A stretch of 64,000 nt of DNA from Burkholderiales bacterium Ga0077543 (GCA_001464055.1 LNET01000026.1:42245-106244); one strand, 5' to 3'. Shown: positions 27,918 through 36,973, counted from the first letter of the stretch. Translations and numbers: made by a program. The notes: generated by a model from the letters alone, not told the origin.

Positions 27918-28730
27918 ATGCAAACCCAAGCTCAACTGACCCGCTGCGCCGCGGCCATCGCGCTGGCCTGCAGTGCCTTCGCTGCTGCCGCCCCGGCCGC
28001 TGCAGCCGACTTCAGCCTCAGCGGCCAGATCCGCTTTCACAACGATGTCGTGCTGATCGACTTCAGCGTGAGCGAAGCCGCCAGCAACGTGCGGCTGTGG
28101 ACCGACAGCTGGCAATCCGGCCTGAACTTCGACCCTGCGATGGCCCTGTGGTCGGCCGTGGACGGCGACTTCTCGCTGCAAGCCGAAGTCGATGACGACG
28201 ACACCATCGGTACGGGCCAGGGCTTCTTCGACACCGGCTTGCTGCTGCCTACGCTGGCCGCCGGCAACTACCGCGTCACCCTGGTGGCGGCCTTCAACGC
28301 CGCCAACGGCACGCTGCTGTCGCAGGGCTTCAGCTACGGCAATGAGACGCCCATCCTGCTGACCGAATGGAACCAGCCCAGCTACGACCCGAACGCCAAC
28401 GACCAGAAGGGCGGCTTCTGGCGCCTGAACCTGTCGGGCGTGAGCCAGGCGTCGGTGGTGCCGGAGCCGGCGGCCTGGCAGCTGCTGGGCCTGGGCCTGG
28501 CCCTGGTGCTGGGCACGCGGCTGCACAGCGGCGCGCGGCGCGACTCCCGGTACGGGCCCGAAGGCACGACCAGGCCGGTTCATCTCCACCGGCCTGAATG
28601 GGCATCGGCGCCGGCGCTGCAGCCGGCCGCAAAGTCGCGCAGACTGACGGATCGAAGCAGCTGCCGTGCAACCCGCGGCAAAGGTGCAGTGAGATGTTCG
28701 ACGACCTGTGGCGCACCGTCAGCCTGCTGA
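27918..28730 (+). CDS. PEP-CTERM protein with unusual C-terminal read-on (DVUA0089-like body)
   Basis: 270 residues: signal peptide (about 1-32, ending APAAAA), a beta-rich domain resembling DVUA0089-type surface domains (IRFHNDVVLIDFSVSEAASN; WSAVDGDFSLQAEVDDDD), and the PEP-CTERM signal VPEPAAWQLLGLGLALVLGT followed by basic residues at about 28540. PEP-CTERM proteins normally stop within a few residues; here the frame runs on about 65 more residues of low-complexity Arg/Ser sequence, through a 9-bp hairpin and 37 bp into the next gene. A lost stop codon or a frameshift near 28540 is likely. It probably works with PhoD, its immediate neighbour. Confidence 0.72.
   Translation: MQTQAQLTRCAAAIALACSAFAAAAPAAAADFSLSGQIRFHNDVVLIDFSVSEAASNVRLWTDSWQSGLNFDPAMALWSAVDGDFSLQAEVDDDDTIGTGQGFFDTGLLLPTLAAGNYRVTLVAAFNAANGTLLSQGFSYGNETPILLTEWNQPSYDPNANDQKGGFWRLNLSGVSQASVVPEPAAWQLLGLGLALVLGTRLHSGARRDSRYGPEGTTRPVHLHRPEWASAPALQPAAKSRRLTDRSSCRATRGKGAVRCSTTCGAPSAC
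28571..28596. other. Hairpin CAGGCCGGT-N8-ACCGGCCTG
   Basis: A perfect 9-bp stem with an 8-nt loop lies inside the read-on tail of the PEP-CTERM gene, where a transcript end would be expected. There is no T-run. It supports the idea that the original stop codon was upstream of here. Confidence 0.5.
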
Positions 28731-29101
28731 CGGTGGGCGGGCTCTTTGGCGGCATGCTGTTGTTTGCCGGTGGCTTCGCGGCTTTTCTGTTCACGGCCCT
28801 GCCCGCCGAACAGGCGCGGGCGCTGATTCGACGGGCCTTCCCGCCGTTCTATGTGTTCGTGATCGCGGCTGCAGCGTTGGCCGCCAGCGTCACCGCGCCT
28901 GTCGACCGCGTGGCCGCGACCTGGCTCCTGGCCATTGCACTGACCACCATTCCAGCCCGCCAGTGGCTGATGCCCGCCATCAACCGCGCCACCGATGCCG
29001 GTCAGCGCACCCGCTTCGCACGGCTGCACGGTGCTTCGGTGGTGGTGACGCTGCTGCACATCGCGGTGGCCGGGGCGGCGCTGGTGCGCGTGGCCGGCTG
29101 A
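28694..29101 (+). CDS. Small integral membrane protein, DUF4149-like
   Basis: 135 residues with four hydrophobic helices (LLTVGGLFGGMLLFAGGFAA; FYVFVIAAAALAASV; a third from ATWLLAIALTT; ASVVVTLLHIAVAGAALV). The FLFTALP, PAINRATDAGQRTRFARLHG and LLHIAVAG stretches match the pattern of DUF4149 proteins, whose function is unknown. GTGAG-type sequence just before the ATG can serve as ribosome site. The gene overlaps the read-on tail of the preceding PEP-CTERM frame and is convergent with the DUF4198 gene. Confidence 0.72.
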   Translation: MFDDLWRTVSLLTVGGLFGGMLLFAGGFAAFLFTALPAEQARALIRRAFPPFYVFVIAAAALAASVTAPVDRVAATWLLAIALTTIPARQWLMPAINRATDAGQRTRFARLHGASVVVTLLHIAVAGAALVRVAG

Positions 29102-29134
29102 AGGCCCGGCGCCAGCCGTCTCCCCGACCGGCGC

Positions 29135-29923
29135 TCAGCGCACGAAGCTCAGCGTCGCGGCCAGCACGAACTTGTCTGCGCCCACGCTGCGTGAGGCTTC
29201 ACCCAGGCTGCCGTCGTTCGGGCGCTCGTGAAGCGCGCCCAGCGTGTTCACGCCCTTCGGCAGCAGCGTGATGCGCGCCAGACCCCTGGCGTCGCTGCGG
29301 AAGCGCTGCTCCTTGCCGGGCAGGTCTTCCAGATTGCTCAGTTCGATTTCCACGTCGGCCTGCGGCTGGCCCCTGAACAGCACCAGCACGTCCAGCGGTT
29401 CGCCGGGCTTCAGGCTGGCGGGGTTGCGCTGCGGCACCAGTTCCAGCAGGTGGCCCACCGTCCGCTTGTAGACCGTGGTGTCGTCGGCGCCCAAGATCAG
29501 GGCTTTGGCGAACTTCAGGTTGTTGCTGACCACCGTGGCCTCGGGCAGCATCACCCGCGTGGTGTTGCGCGACACCGGCTTGGCATTGCCCACCGCCGGC
29601 AGGCGCGCCCACAGGCCGTTGTCGTAACGCGCCGCCACCAGCAGCGGCTGGCGGCCGGAGGGCAGCGGCATCACGAAGTCGATGCGTCGCGGGCGCAGGC
29701 TGGCGCGCAGGTCCTGCGGGGCTTCGCTGCCGCGCAGCAGTTGCAGGTCGACGAGCTTGCCGTCCTGCACCTGCTGCCAGTCCTGCGCATGGCCGTAGCG
29801 CACGGCCACGCCGTCGCGCTGCGGTTCGAGCACGATGTCGTGGGCCTGCGCGGCGGCGCTGCTCAGGGCCAGCAGGGCCACCAGCTGCAGCCGGTGGATC
29901 TGGGTGTTCAGGGTCTTGGACAT
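29135..29923 (-). CDS. DUF4198 periplasmic protein
   Basis: 262 residues with a signal peptide (cleavage after AAAQA, before HDIVLEPQRDG). The mature protein begins with His, as DUF4198 proteins commonly do; it is rich in beta strands and has the LEDLPGKEQRFRSDARGLARITL block of the family. DUF4198/NikK-NikM-type proteins take part in uptake of nickel, cobalt or related metals next to TonB receptors or ECF transporters. It is last in the reverse operon, 65 bp after a TonB receptor gene. Metal identity is unknown. Confidence 0.8.
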   Translation of the reverse strand: MSKTLNTQIHRLQLVALLALSSAAAQAHDIVLEPQRDGVAVRYGHAQDWQQVQDGKLVDLQLLRGSEAPQDLRASLRPRRIDFVMPLPSGRQPLLVAARYDNGLWARLPAVGNAKPVSRNTTRVMLPEATVVSNNLKFAKALILGADDTTVYKRTVGHLLELVPQRNPASLKPGEPLDVLVLFRGQPQADVEIELSNLEDLPGKEQRFRSDARGLARITLLPKGVNTLGALHERPNDGSLGEASRSVGADKFVLAATLSFVR

Positions 29924-29988
29924 GGTTGGTTCCTTGGTGATTGAAGTCGTGAAACTGAAAGTCGATGGGGACGAGGTCGGCGGGGCCA

Positions 29989-32049
29989 TCAGAAGTCGGC
30001 CTGCACGCCCAACTGAACGGCGCGCGGCGAAGCGGGCGCAACCAGCCGCTGGCCGCCGATGAGGAAGGCATTGCTGGCATAGACGCGGTCGCCCGCGTTC
30101 TGCACGCGCGCATGGGCGCGGTAACGCGTACCGGCCCAGCGGCCGACGTACTGCAGACCCAGGTCCAGCGTGCTGTAGCCGCCGTCGAAGACGCTGTTGC
30201 CGGCATCGACGGCGCTGTCGCTGGCACGGCGCCATTCGGCGCTGGCGCCAAAGCCTTCGGCCGGCCGCCAGCCCAGGGTCAGGCCAGTGGTCTGGCGCGG
30301 CACGCCCGTCACTTGCCTGCCCACCAGGGCCGGGTTCGCGTTTTCTTCGATGCGGGCGTTCATGCGCGTGGCCACCAGGCCGATCTCGACGCTGTCGAAA
30401 GGCGTCAGGGTCAAGGCCGCTTCGGCGCCGCGACGCAAGGTGCGGCCGAAGTTCTCGAAAACACCTGGCGATACCGTGCGCACTTCGTTGCTGCTGCTGA
30501 TGCGATAGCTGGCCAGGTCGGCGCGCAGCCTTGCCGACCGATAGTTCAGGCCGATTTCGCTTTGCCTGAACACCGTCGGCTCCAGACCGGCGCCACCGGC
30601 CGCGTACTTGGCCACACCGGGTGGCAGCGCAAAGCCTTCGGCCAGGCTGGCCCGCAAGTCCAGGCCCGGCGCCACGGTCGACACCACGCCCAGCTTGGGC
30701 GTCGTGCGGCTGGCCTCGTTCAGCCGGCTGCAGGGGTCGCTGCCGGTCTCCGGGCCCCGGCGGCTGCAGTCGCCCGTGAAGCGGTCGTGGCGCAGGCCCA
30801 AAGTGGGGCGCAGCCAGGGCGCCACGTTCAGGGCCAGTTCGGTGAATGCGGAAGCGCTGTTGAAGTCGTAGCGGCGGTCGAAGCCGGCCGGTGCGACGCG
30901 GGTGCGCGCCTGTGTGCCCTCGAAGAAGCGGAAGTCGGTGGACTCGCGGTAAATCTCGGCGCCGGCCACCCAGTCCAGGGCCTGGCCGGCCAGGGTGCTG
31001 CGCCCGTTCAGGCTGGCCCCCGCGCCGGCCACGCGGCGGTCGTAGTCTTCCTCGCGTTGGCTCCAGGTGCTGGCGTTCAAGGGCCGCGTGAAGTAGCGGG
31101 TGTAATCCTGCTGCGTGCCATAAGCAAAGCCCAGCAGCTGGGTGCCGGACCCCAACGGCCGCTGGTAGTCGACGCGCGCGCTGGCGAAGTGCTTGCTGCC
31201 ACCGTCCTGGCGCACACGTGGGTCCTTGCCGTAGGGGTCGCCGGCGTCGAACTGGCTGCGCAGCAGATAGCTGGCCGAATCCCAGTCGCCCTGGTGCAGC
31301 CGGGCCGACAGCGACAAGGCACCGGCTTCGGCCATGTCCAGCGTCCAGCGGCCGCTGACGGTGCCGCGGGTGTACTTCGAATCGGGCCTGAAGTCGCCGC
31401 TGCGGTAAAGCTGCGCGGCAGCGTTGACGCTGCCGCCCGCCAGCGTCGTGCCCAGCGCGGCCTGCAGGTCAGCGGTGGCGAACGAGCCCAGCGAAGCATC
31501 GGTCTGCAGATAGTGGCCGCGCCTTCGCGTTTCGATGGCCACCAGCCCGCCGCGGTTGAAGTTGCCGTACAGCGCCGACACCGGGCCGCGATAGACCTGA
31601 AAACGTTCGATCTCCAGCGGCACGATGACATTCAGGTCGGCATAGCCGTCTGAATGCGACATCGCCTCGTTCAGCGGAATGCCGTCGACGACCATGCCCA
31701 GGTCGCCACCATGGGCGCCGCCATTGAAGCCACGGACAGTGACGACGTTGACGACACCGCCCAGGCCGTAGCTGCGCAATTCCACGCCAGGCACCTGGCG
31801 CAGCAGCAGCTCGGGCTGGTTGACGGCAGCGTCGCGGACTTGTTGCGCGTCCAGCGTGGTGCTGGAAAACGCCTGGGCGCTGCTGCGCAGGCCCTGGCCC
31901 TTGATTTCGATCTGCTGGACCGGCTGTTGCACGGGCTGCGGGGCAGACGGCTGGGCCGTTGCCGGTGCCTGAATCGCGGCCAGCGCGGCCAGCGCAAACG
32001 CACTGCGCAAGCCAGGGCCTGGCCCTGAACGGTTTCGAAGCTGTTGCAT
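29989..32049 (-). CDS. TonB-dependent outer-membrane receptor
   Basis: 686-residue receptor with signal peptide (to about residue 32), plug domain (about 50-165: LLLRQVPGVELRSYGLGGVV, then GIPLNEAMSHSDGYADLNV and QVYRGPVSALYGNFNRGG) and a 22-strand beta-barrel ending in the typical terminal Phe (LGVQADF). Plug and barrel features are like ferric-siderophore or metal-chelate receptors. ATG 32049 follows GAAAGAG; the longer frame to 32124 has no signal peptide at its start. It lies between a His-rich protein gene and the DUF4198 gene on the same strand, so a metal or metallophore is the probable ligand. Confidence 0.93.
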   Translation of the reverse strand: MQQLRNRSGPGPGLRSAFALAALAAIQAPATAQPSAPQPVQQPVQQIEIKGQGLRSSAQAFSSTTLDAQQVRDAAVNQPELLLRQVPGVELRSYGLGGVVNVVTVRGFNGGAHGGDLGMVVDGIPLNEAMSHSDGYADLNVIVPLEIERFQVYRGPVSALYGNFNRGGLVAIETRRRGHYLQTDASLGSFATADLQAALGTTLAGGSVNAAAQLYRSGDFRPDSKYTRGTVSGRWTLDMAEAGALSLSARLHQGDWDSASYLLRSQFDAGDPYGKDPRVRQDGGSKHFASARVDYQRPLGSGTQLLGFAYGTQQDYTRYFTRPLNASTWSQREEDYDRRVAGAGASLNGRSTLAGQALDWVAGAEIYRESTDFRFFEGTQARTRVAPAGFDRRYDFNSASAFTELALNVAPWLRPTLGLRHDRFTGDCSRRGPETGSDPCSRLNEASRTTPKLGVVSTVAPGLDLRASLAEGFALPPGVAKYAAGGAGLEPTVFRQSEIGLNYRSARLRADLASYRISSSNEVRTVSPGVFENFGRTLRRGAEAALTLTPFDSVEIGLVATRMNARIEENANPALVGRQVTGVPRQTTGLTLGWRPAEGFGASAEWRRASDSAVDAGNSVFDGGYSTLDLGLQYVGRWAGTRYRAHARVQNAGDRVYASNAFLIGGQRLVAPASPRAVQLGVQADF

Positions 32050-32195
32050 GGAAAAAGCTCTTTCGTTGGCGCACGGCGCCGCCGCATGACGGCCAGGCGC
32101 AGGCACGCAGGCGGGTGCACGCACGCAGGCGGATTCCAGGCGGGTGCATCGGCACCTGCTGGAGTGGATAGGACAGGGTGGGGTCGGGCTGCGGC

Positions 32196-32714
32196 TCAGC
32201 CGCGGGGCGGCCGCAACGGGGGCGCCGTGCCCCAGCTGCCGAAGCGGGCCGCATCGGCCAGCGGCCAGCGGTGCCCTGCGGCAGCCACCACGGCCACGCG
32301 CAGGCCGCCCGCCGGGGCGCCCAGCGCCAGCAGCCAGGCCGCAGCTGCAGCCTGTGCACCCAGGTCTTCACCGGGTGCGTCCAGCGCCATCACGCTGGCA
32401 TCGCCAGGTTCGTGGTGATGGCGCTGCCAGCCGTCATGGCTGTGCCCATGGGCATGGCTCAGGGCGTGGTCCTGGGCGTGGTCTCGCGCATGCTGGCGGG
32501 CATGCGCCTGCTGCTGCACCCGGGCCCACCACCAGTCCAACGCCTGATGCAGCGCTTCGGCGCCCGTGTGCACGCTGGTGGCGGCCGGCATGGCGTGCAC
32601 GTGCAGCGGCCCCAGCGCCTGGCGCTGCACCATGCCCAGCCCCAGCCAGGGCAGCATGACAACGAGGCACCAGACCAGGCCATGCACTGCAGCGGTGTTG
32701 AAGGACCTGGACAT
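32196..32714 (-). CDS. His-rich membrane-anchored protein with RPPR tail
   Basis: 172 residues. One N-terminal transmembrane helix (VHGLVWCLVVMLPWLGLGMV) is followed by a soluble part with a histidine-rich run (HARQHARDHAQDHALSHAHG, then HSHDGWQRHHH) and the tail RPPRG. A similar terminal RPPR, in a protein with a Cys/His patch, is encoded at 12222-12680. Metal binding by the His run is likely (Ni, Zn, Co or Cu). It sits 39 bp after the spermidine-synthase-like gene and 146 bp before the TonB receptor gene. The family is not named with certainty. Confidence 0.65.
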   Translation of the reverse strand: MSRSFNTAAVHGLVWCLVVMLPWLGLGMVQRQALGPLHVHAMPAATSVHTGAEALHQALDWWWARVQQQAHARQHARDHAQDHALSHAHGHSHDGWQRHHHEPGDASVMALDAPGEDLGAQAAAAAWLLALGAPAGGLRVAVVAAAGHRWPLADAARFGSWGTAPPLRPPRG

Positions 32715-32753
32715 GACTGAAGGAGCAGGATCTCTGGAGCGCGAATGAAACGC

Positions 32754-35414
32754 TTACGGCTGCGCAAGCGCTGCAGATGCAGGCCCGGGCCCGCGCCGCG
32801 CTTCGATCGCGGCCAGCGCGTCCAGCAATGCCTGCGCCGCTTCGGGTTCGCTGTTCCGCAGCTGCTGCGCCATGCGCTGCAGCGGGTCGAAAGCCGGGCG
32901 GAAGTCGGGGCTGGTCTGCAGCACCGCCAGCAAGGGCGCCTGCACCTGCGCCAGCATCTGCCGGGCATCGCCACTGGGGCGCACGTTGCGGCCGGCGCTG
33001 ATGAAGTCGTCACGTGCGACCCAGTACGCGGCCAGCCTGGGCAGCCAGGCGGGTTCGCTGCCGGCGTCGACCAGCGCCGCCGGGTCCAGCGGCTGCGCCG
33101 CCAGTTCGTCCAGCAGCGCCTGCAGCCGGTCGGCGGGTAGCGAATCGGGCGCGTAGGTGATGCGCGGCGCGCGGTAGGCCACCACCGGGCGGTCGTCGGT
33201 GTTCAGCGGCGCGGCGCCGGCGAAACGGCGCAGCGCGTTGGCATCGGCCACCAGGCTGCCGAGCACGGCGAACGGGTCGGCCAGGCCGAATTCGGGCAGC
33301 CTTTGCGACCCGCTGTAGCCGGCCAGCCGCGCCTGCAGCGCCTGCACGCTGAACCGCGGCGCATCGGGCCGGGCCACCAGTCCGAACACGGGCGTCTGCA
33401 GGCTGTTCGTGGCCAGCACCGCCACGGCCTCGGGGTACACCGCCAGGAACGACCGCACCACGCTGCGCAGGGTGTCCAGGTCGATCTGGTGCAAAGGCAT
33501 CCACTGGCAGAACATGCCGCCGGGCAGGAGCCGGGCGCGCACCGCGCCGAAGTGCTCCACCGTGTAGAGCAGGCCCGAGCCGCTGCGCGCGGGGTGGAAG
33601 TTGTCGCTGACGATCAGGTCGTAGCCCGGCCCGGCGGCCTTCACGAAACGCCGGGCGTCGGCCGCGATCAGGCGCGGGCCGGTGCCGCCCTGGTGGGCGC
33701 CTGCGCCGCCACTGCTTCGAAACAGGGCCGATGCCTCGATCACCTCCGGCAGCAGTTCGGCAGCATCGACCTGCAAGGCCGGGTCGGCCGCCGCGGCCGA
33801 CGCCGTCACGCCCGTGCCCAGCCCCAGGAACAGCGCACGGCCGGGGGCCGGGTGCAGCAGCACCGGCAGCAGGGCCTGGCGCGCGTCGGCCAGCAGCGTG
33901 GCGCTGCTGCCTTCCTGCTGGCGGTTGTTGATGCGCAGCCGGGCCACGCCGTCGGCGTCGGCCACGACGCTGACGGCGGCCAGCGCACCTTCGCGATAGC
34001 TCAGCACCTGGCCGCCTTCGGGCAGCTCGATGAAGGCCAGCGGCGGCGCGAACAGGGCCGCACCGGCGGTGGCCACTGCTGCGCCCGCCGCCCAGGGCTT
34101 GAACCAGGACGCCGGCGCGATGAGCAGCAGGTAGCCCGCCACCAGGGCCAGCAGCGCACCCAGGCTGCCCAGCCAGGGCACCAGCACCCAGGCCACCAGG
34201 GGCGGCGCCGCCGCCGCACCCAGGGTGTTGGCGCCCAGCGAGAGGCCGAGACCGACCCCTTCGCGGCGGGCCTGCGTGGCCAGGTGGCTGAACAGCGCAC
34301 CCATGGCCAGCGTGGGCAGCGCAAAGGCCAGCAGCGCCGGCAATGCTTCGCCCAGCAGCGCCCAGCCGATGTGGCCGGCCGATACGGCGCCCTGCCAGGC
34401 CAGTGGCCAGTCACGCAGGTCTTCCGCTGCCCACAGGCTGGCAGTGCCGGCCAGGCAGGCCCAGGCCACGCAGGCCACCAGCTTGTGGCGCAAGGCCGGG
34501 CCGGCATCGGCGGGTGCCCAGCGGGCATACAGCGCTGCGCCCAGCGCCGTGCCCAGCAGGTAGATGGCCAGCAGGATGGCGAAGGTGTAGACCGTGTTCT
34601 CGGTGACCTGGCTCAGCACCCGCACCACCAGCACTTCGTAGCCGATGCCCAGGAAGCCGGTGGCGGCCAGCAGCGGCCAGGTGCTGGGCGCCGTGGCCGC
34701 AGCCGTTGGCGAAGGCCCGGACGCAGACACCGGCCCCGTCGCAGGCAACGACTGCTCGGCGGCTTGCGCCCCGGCCGATGGCACCAGCCGCCGCGGCGCC
34801 AGCGCCAGCGCAATGCCGGCGCACAGCAGGTTCAACAGCGCACAGGCCGCCGCCGTGCGCGCCAGGCCGAAGGCGGGCACCAGCCAGAAAGCCGTGGCCA
34901 GCACACCCAGCACCGCGCCCAGCGTGTTGCTGGCGTACAGCGCGGCAATCGGCGAAGCGCGCGGGCTCAGCGCGGCCAGCACGCTCTCCATGGCCGGCAG
35001 CGTCGCCCCCATCGCCGCCGTGGCCGGCAGCAACAGCAGGAAACAGCCCAGGAAGGCCACCGAGCCCTGCCACAGCGGGCTGGGCTGCGCGCCCATCACG
35101 CCCAGCAGGAAGTCGCTGATCGGCCCCATGGCCAGCGCCAGCACCAGGCTCCACAGCGCGATCAGCACTTCGCAGCCGGCGTACCAGCGCGCCGGGTGCG
35201 GGCTGCGGTCGATGCGGCGGCCCAGGGTCAGCGCGCCCAGCGCCAAGCCGCCGAAGAAAGCGGTGATGACGGCCAGCACGGCCGCCGCCTCGTGCCCCAG
35301 CCAGCGCGAGGCCTGCTGCGTCCAGACGATCTGGTAGCCCAGCCCGGCAAAGCCGGAAGCCACCATCAGCGCCAGCACTGCGCGGCGACGCGCCTGGGCG
35401 GCAGCTTCAGCCAC
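32754..35414 (-). CDS. Fused multi-TM / spermidine-synthase-like protein
   Basis: 886 residues starting with GTG. Residues 1 to about 460 form roughly 12 transmembrane helices in MFS-like arrangement (LMVASGFAGLGYQIVWTQQA at the start; ATGFLGIGYEVLVVRVL at the second half), and residues about 490-720 a spermidine-synthase/methyltransferase-like Rossmann domain with LFLGLGTGVTASAAAADP and DLIVSDNFHP. The remaining C-terminal part is helical. True polyamine synthesis is doubtful; these fusions are often near secreted or metal-related genes and may make an aminopropylated or methylated product at the membrane. It overlaps the upstream oxygenase gene by 8 bp. Confidence 0.82.
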   Translation of the reverse strand: MAEAAAQARRRAVLALMVASGFAGLGYQIVWTQQASRWLGHEAAAVLAVITAFFGGLALGALTLGRRIDRSPHPARWYAGCEVLIALWSLVLALAMGPISDFLLGVMGAQPSPLWQGSVAFLGCFLLLLPATAAMGATLPAMESVLAALSPRASPIAALYASNTLGAVLGVLATAFWLVPAFGLARTAAACALLNLLCAGIALALAPRRLVPSAGAQAAEQSLPATGPVSASGPSPTAAATAPSTWPLLAATGFLGIGYEVLVVRVLSQVTENTVYTFAILLAIYLLGTALGAALYARWAPADAGPALRHKLVACVAWACLAGTASLWAAEDLRDWPLAWQGAVSAGHIGWALLGEALPALLAFALPTLAMGALFSHLATQARREGVGLGLSLGANTLGAAAAPPLVAWVLVPWLGSLGALLALVAGYLLLIAPASWFKPWAAGAAVATAGAALFAPPLAFIELPEGGQVLSYREGALAAVSVVADADGVARLRINNRQQEGSSATLLADARQALLPVLLHPAPGRALFLGLGTGVTASAAAADPALQVDAAELLPEVIEASALFRSSGGAGAHQGGTGPRLIAADARRFVKAAGPGYDLIVSDNFHPARSGSGLLYTVEHFGAVRARLLPGGMFCQWMPLHQIDLDTLRSVVRSFLAVYPEAVAVLATNSLQTPVFGLVARPDAPRFSVQALQARLAGYSGSQRLPEFGLADPFAVLGSLVADANALRRFAGAAPLNTDDRPVVAYRAPRITYAPDSLPADRLQALLDELAAQPLDPAALVDAGSEPAWLPRLAAYWVARDDFISAGRNVRPSGDARQMLAQVQAPLLAVLQTSPDFRPAFDPLQRMAQQLRNSEPEAAQALLDALAAIEARRGPGPASAALAQP

Positions 35415-36033
35415 TGAATGCGACGCTGTAACCCCAGGAGTCCAGCCGTGTGGGAATGGCGTTGAATGCCAGGCTGATGCGAAGCGCGCCGGGGTTGGGT
35501 GGCACGGCGTGCATCAGGTAGCTGGGGAACAGCACCAGGTCGCCGGGCGCGGGGGCAGGGCTCACCCACTTGTCGGCGCTGTAAGGCGTGGGCTGGGTCC
35601 TGGCGTGGTCGTTGCGGAAGGCGAAGTCGGTGCCGCCGGGTGACTTCATGAACACGGTCTGCGATTCAGGGTGGGTTGCGGTCAGGTACACCACGCCCGA
35701 GATGAAGCTGTTGGCGTGGTTGTGCATGGCCTGGTGGCCACCGGTGTCCAGCAGGTTGACCCACATCTCCTTGATCGACCAGCCCAGGGCCTCGCCGAAC
35801 ATCTGTTCACCCATCGCCACCAGCTTGGGCGTGATGAGCTGCGCCGCCTGGCCGAACAGCGGACTTTCCGCCGGACTGAGCATGCGCGTGTGCGACAGAT
35901 TTGGCGAAGAGTTGTTGGCCCGGTCGGCATGGCCGCTGAAGTGCGCCACCAGCCCTGCGACCAGCGGGAACGGCAAGACGCCCTTCGCACGGAGGAAGGG
36001 CGTCGGGAACAAGTCGATGACTTCGTGACTCAT
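35407..36033 (-). CDS. Putative 2OG-Fe(II) oxygenase, TIGR02466-like
   Basis: 208-residue protein of the double-stranded beta-helix fold. Likely Fe ligands are in HNHANSFISGVVYL and in LFPSYLMHAVPPN, with the Arg of LRISLAFN for 2-oxoglutarate. It matches the pattern of the TIGR02466 group (begin EVIDLFPTPFLRAKG). ATG 36033 (MSHEV) was chosen; an in-frame start 57 bases upstream would add an unrelated leader. It is first in the reverse operon and overlaps the next gene by 8 bp. It may modify a peptide or small molecule linked to metal uptake; this is inferred from context. Confidence 0.75.
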   Translation of the reverse strand: MSHEVIDLFPTPFLRAKGVLPFPLVAGLVAHFSGHADRANNSSPNLSHTRMLSPAESPLFGQAAQLITPKLVAMGEQMFGEALGWSIKEMWVNLLDTGGHQAMHNHANSFISGVVYLTATHPESQTVFMKSPGGTDFAFRNDHARTQPTPYSADKWVSPAPAPGDLVLFPSYLMHAVPPNPGALRISLAFNAIPTRLDSWGYSVAFSG

Positions 36034-36110
36034 CGGGGCATCATGGTGGCGTGCAGCCACGAGGGCGGAGGGATGCGCCGCGGGGCGCATCCCGGCGCAC
36101 GGCCAGCGCC

Positions 36111-36791
36111 TCAGCTCGGGCGACGGCGCCGGGCCAGCAGCGACACGACGCCCAGGCCCAGGGCCATCAACCCGTAGGTGCCTGGCTCCGGCACTGCCGA
36201 CAGGACGACGTTGTCGGCGGTGATGAAACGCGCGCTGTTGAGCGTCGCAACGCTGATGCGCGCCGAGCTCAGCGGCACGTCGGAGATGAAGCCCGAGAAG
36301 GTGGTGGACGAGGCATTCACCGCCTGCGTGAGGCTCAGGCCGTTGACGTCGGTGACCGTGATCGTCACGGTCGGCGTACCCGTGGCGCCACCCGTGTTGG
36401 CCCCGACCGCTTCACCCAGCATGTTCGACAGGAAGAAGTTGCCGCCGAAGCCCAGGATGCCCGTCGACGGGAGGGCAATTTCCAGCGAGTCCTGGAACCA
36501 CGCGCTGGACAGGCCGACGTTGCCAGCGAGCGGCGCCACGAAGAGCCCTGATTCCGACGCCCCAAGCGCCGTGCTGGCGGCTGTGTAGGTGAACGGACCC
36601 GCAGCGCGCGTCGTCGACAAGCCCGGCAGGAAGCTGTTGATCGTCAGGTCGGTGAACCGGTCGACGCTGCCCCCTGTGAAAACCGGCGAGGCCGGTGAGT
36701 TGGTGAAGGTGATGACGGCGTTCGCTGAGCCGATCGCGCAAGTCATTGCGGCGGCAGCGATGCATCGAAGGGCGACGGTCTGCAGTTTCAT
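36111..36791 (-). CDS. PEP-CTERM sorting-domain surface protein
   Basis: 226 residues: signal peptide (MKLQTVALRCIAAAAMTCAI then GSANA), a Ser/Thr/Gly-rich beta body, and the sorting signal VPEPGTYGLMALGLGVVSLL with ARRRRPS at the very end. It resembles many small exosortase-dependent surface proteins of beta-proteobacteria. The gene lies 77 bp after the start of the oxygenase gene on the same strand and has its own 5' region with C4-G4 boxes in 36876-36973. It probably sits in or on the EPS matrix. Confidence 0.9.
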   Translation of the reverse strand: MKLQTVALRCIAAAAMTCAIGSANAVITFTNSPASPVFTGGSVDRFTDLTINSFLPGLSTTRAAGPFTYTAASTALGASESGLFVAPLAGNVGLSSAWFQDSLEIALPSTGILGFGGNFFLSNMLGEAVGANTGGATGTPTVTITVTDVNGLSLTQAVNASSTTFSGFISDVPLSSARISVATLNSARFITADNVVLSAVPEPGTYGLMALGLGVVSLLARRRRPS

Positions 36792-36875
36792 GGTCTCTTC
36801 CTGGTTGGCCTTGGAGTAAACGCACTATGAAGAGGCTTTATGACGATGCTGCGTCGCCACCCTGGCGCCGAGGAA

Positions 36876-36973
36876 AACCCGCCCCCCCGATTCAGGGGAA
36901 GGCTCAAGGCGCAGGCAACGCTCCCGGTCGGCGCTGAACCGCTCCGGACCAACCCGCCCCCCGAAACGAGGGG
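36876..36973. repeat. Two AACCCGCCCCCC...GGGG boxes, 75 bp apart
   Basis: AACCCGCCCCCCCGATTCAG followed by GGG (36876-36898) and AACCCGCCCCCCGAAACGAG followed by GGG (36951-36973) share their first 12 bases, and each forms a C4-G4 palindrome with a 6-7 nt spacer. They lie in the 283-bp gap between a PEP-CTERM gene (reverse) and the secreted PHP-protein gene (forward). The spacing of 75 bp, about seven helical turns, would allow a looping or cooperative regulator. A similar C4-G4 box is at 11367-11388. Nothing else is seen in this gap. Confidence 0.5.

Noticed and set aside
32754..35414. Ordinary spermidine synthase
   Set aside because: Fused to about 12 membrane helices and not near polyamine genes; the substrate-binding residues were not confirmed.
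33303..35417. 704-codon forward open frame over the spermidine-synthase-like gene
   Set aside because: Gln/Arg/Gly-rich with no hydrophobic or domain pattern; the reverse frame is the real gene.
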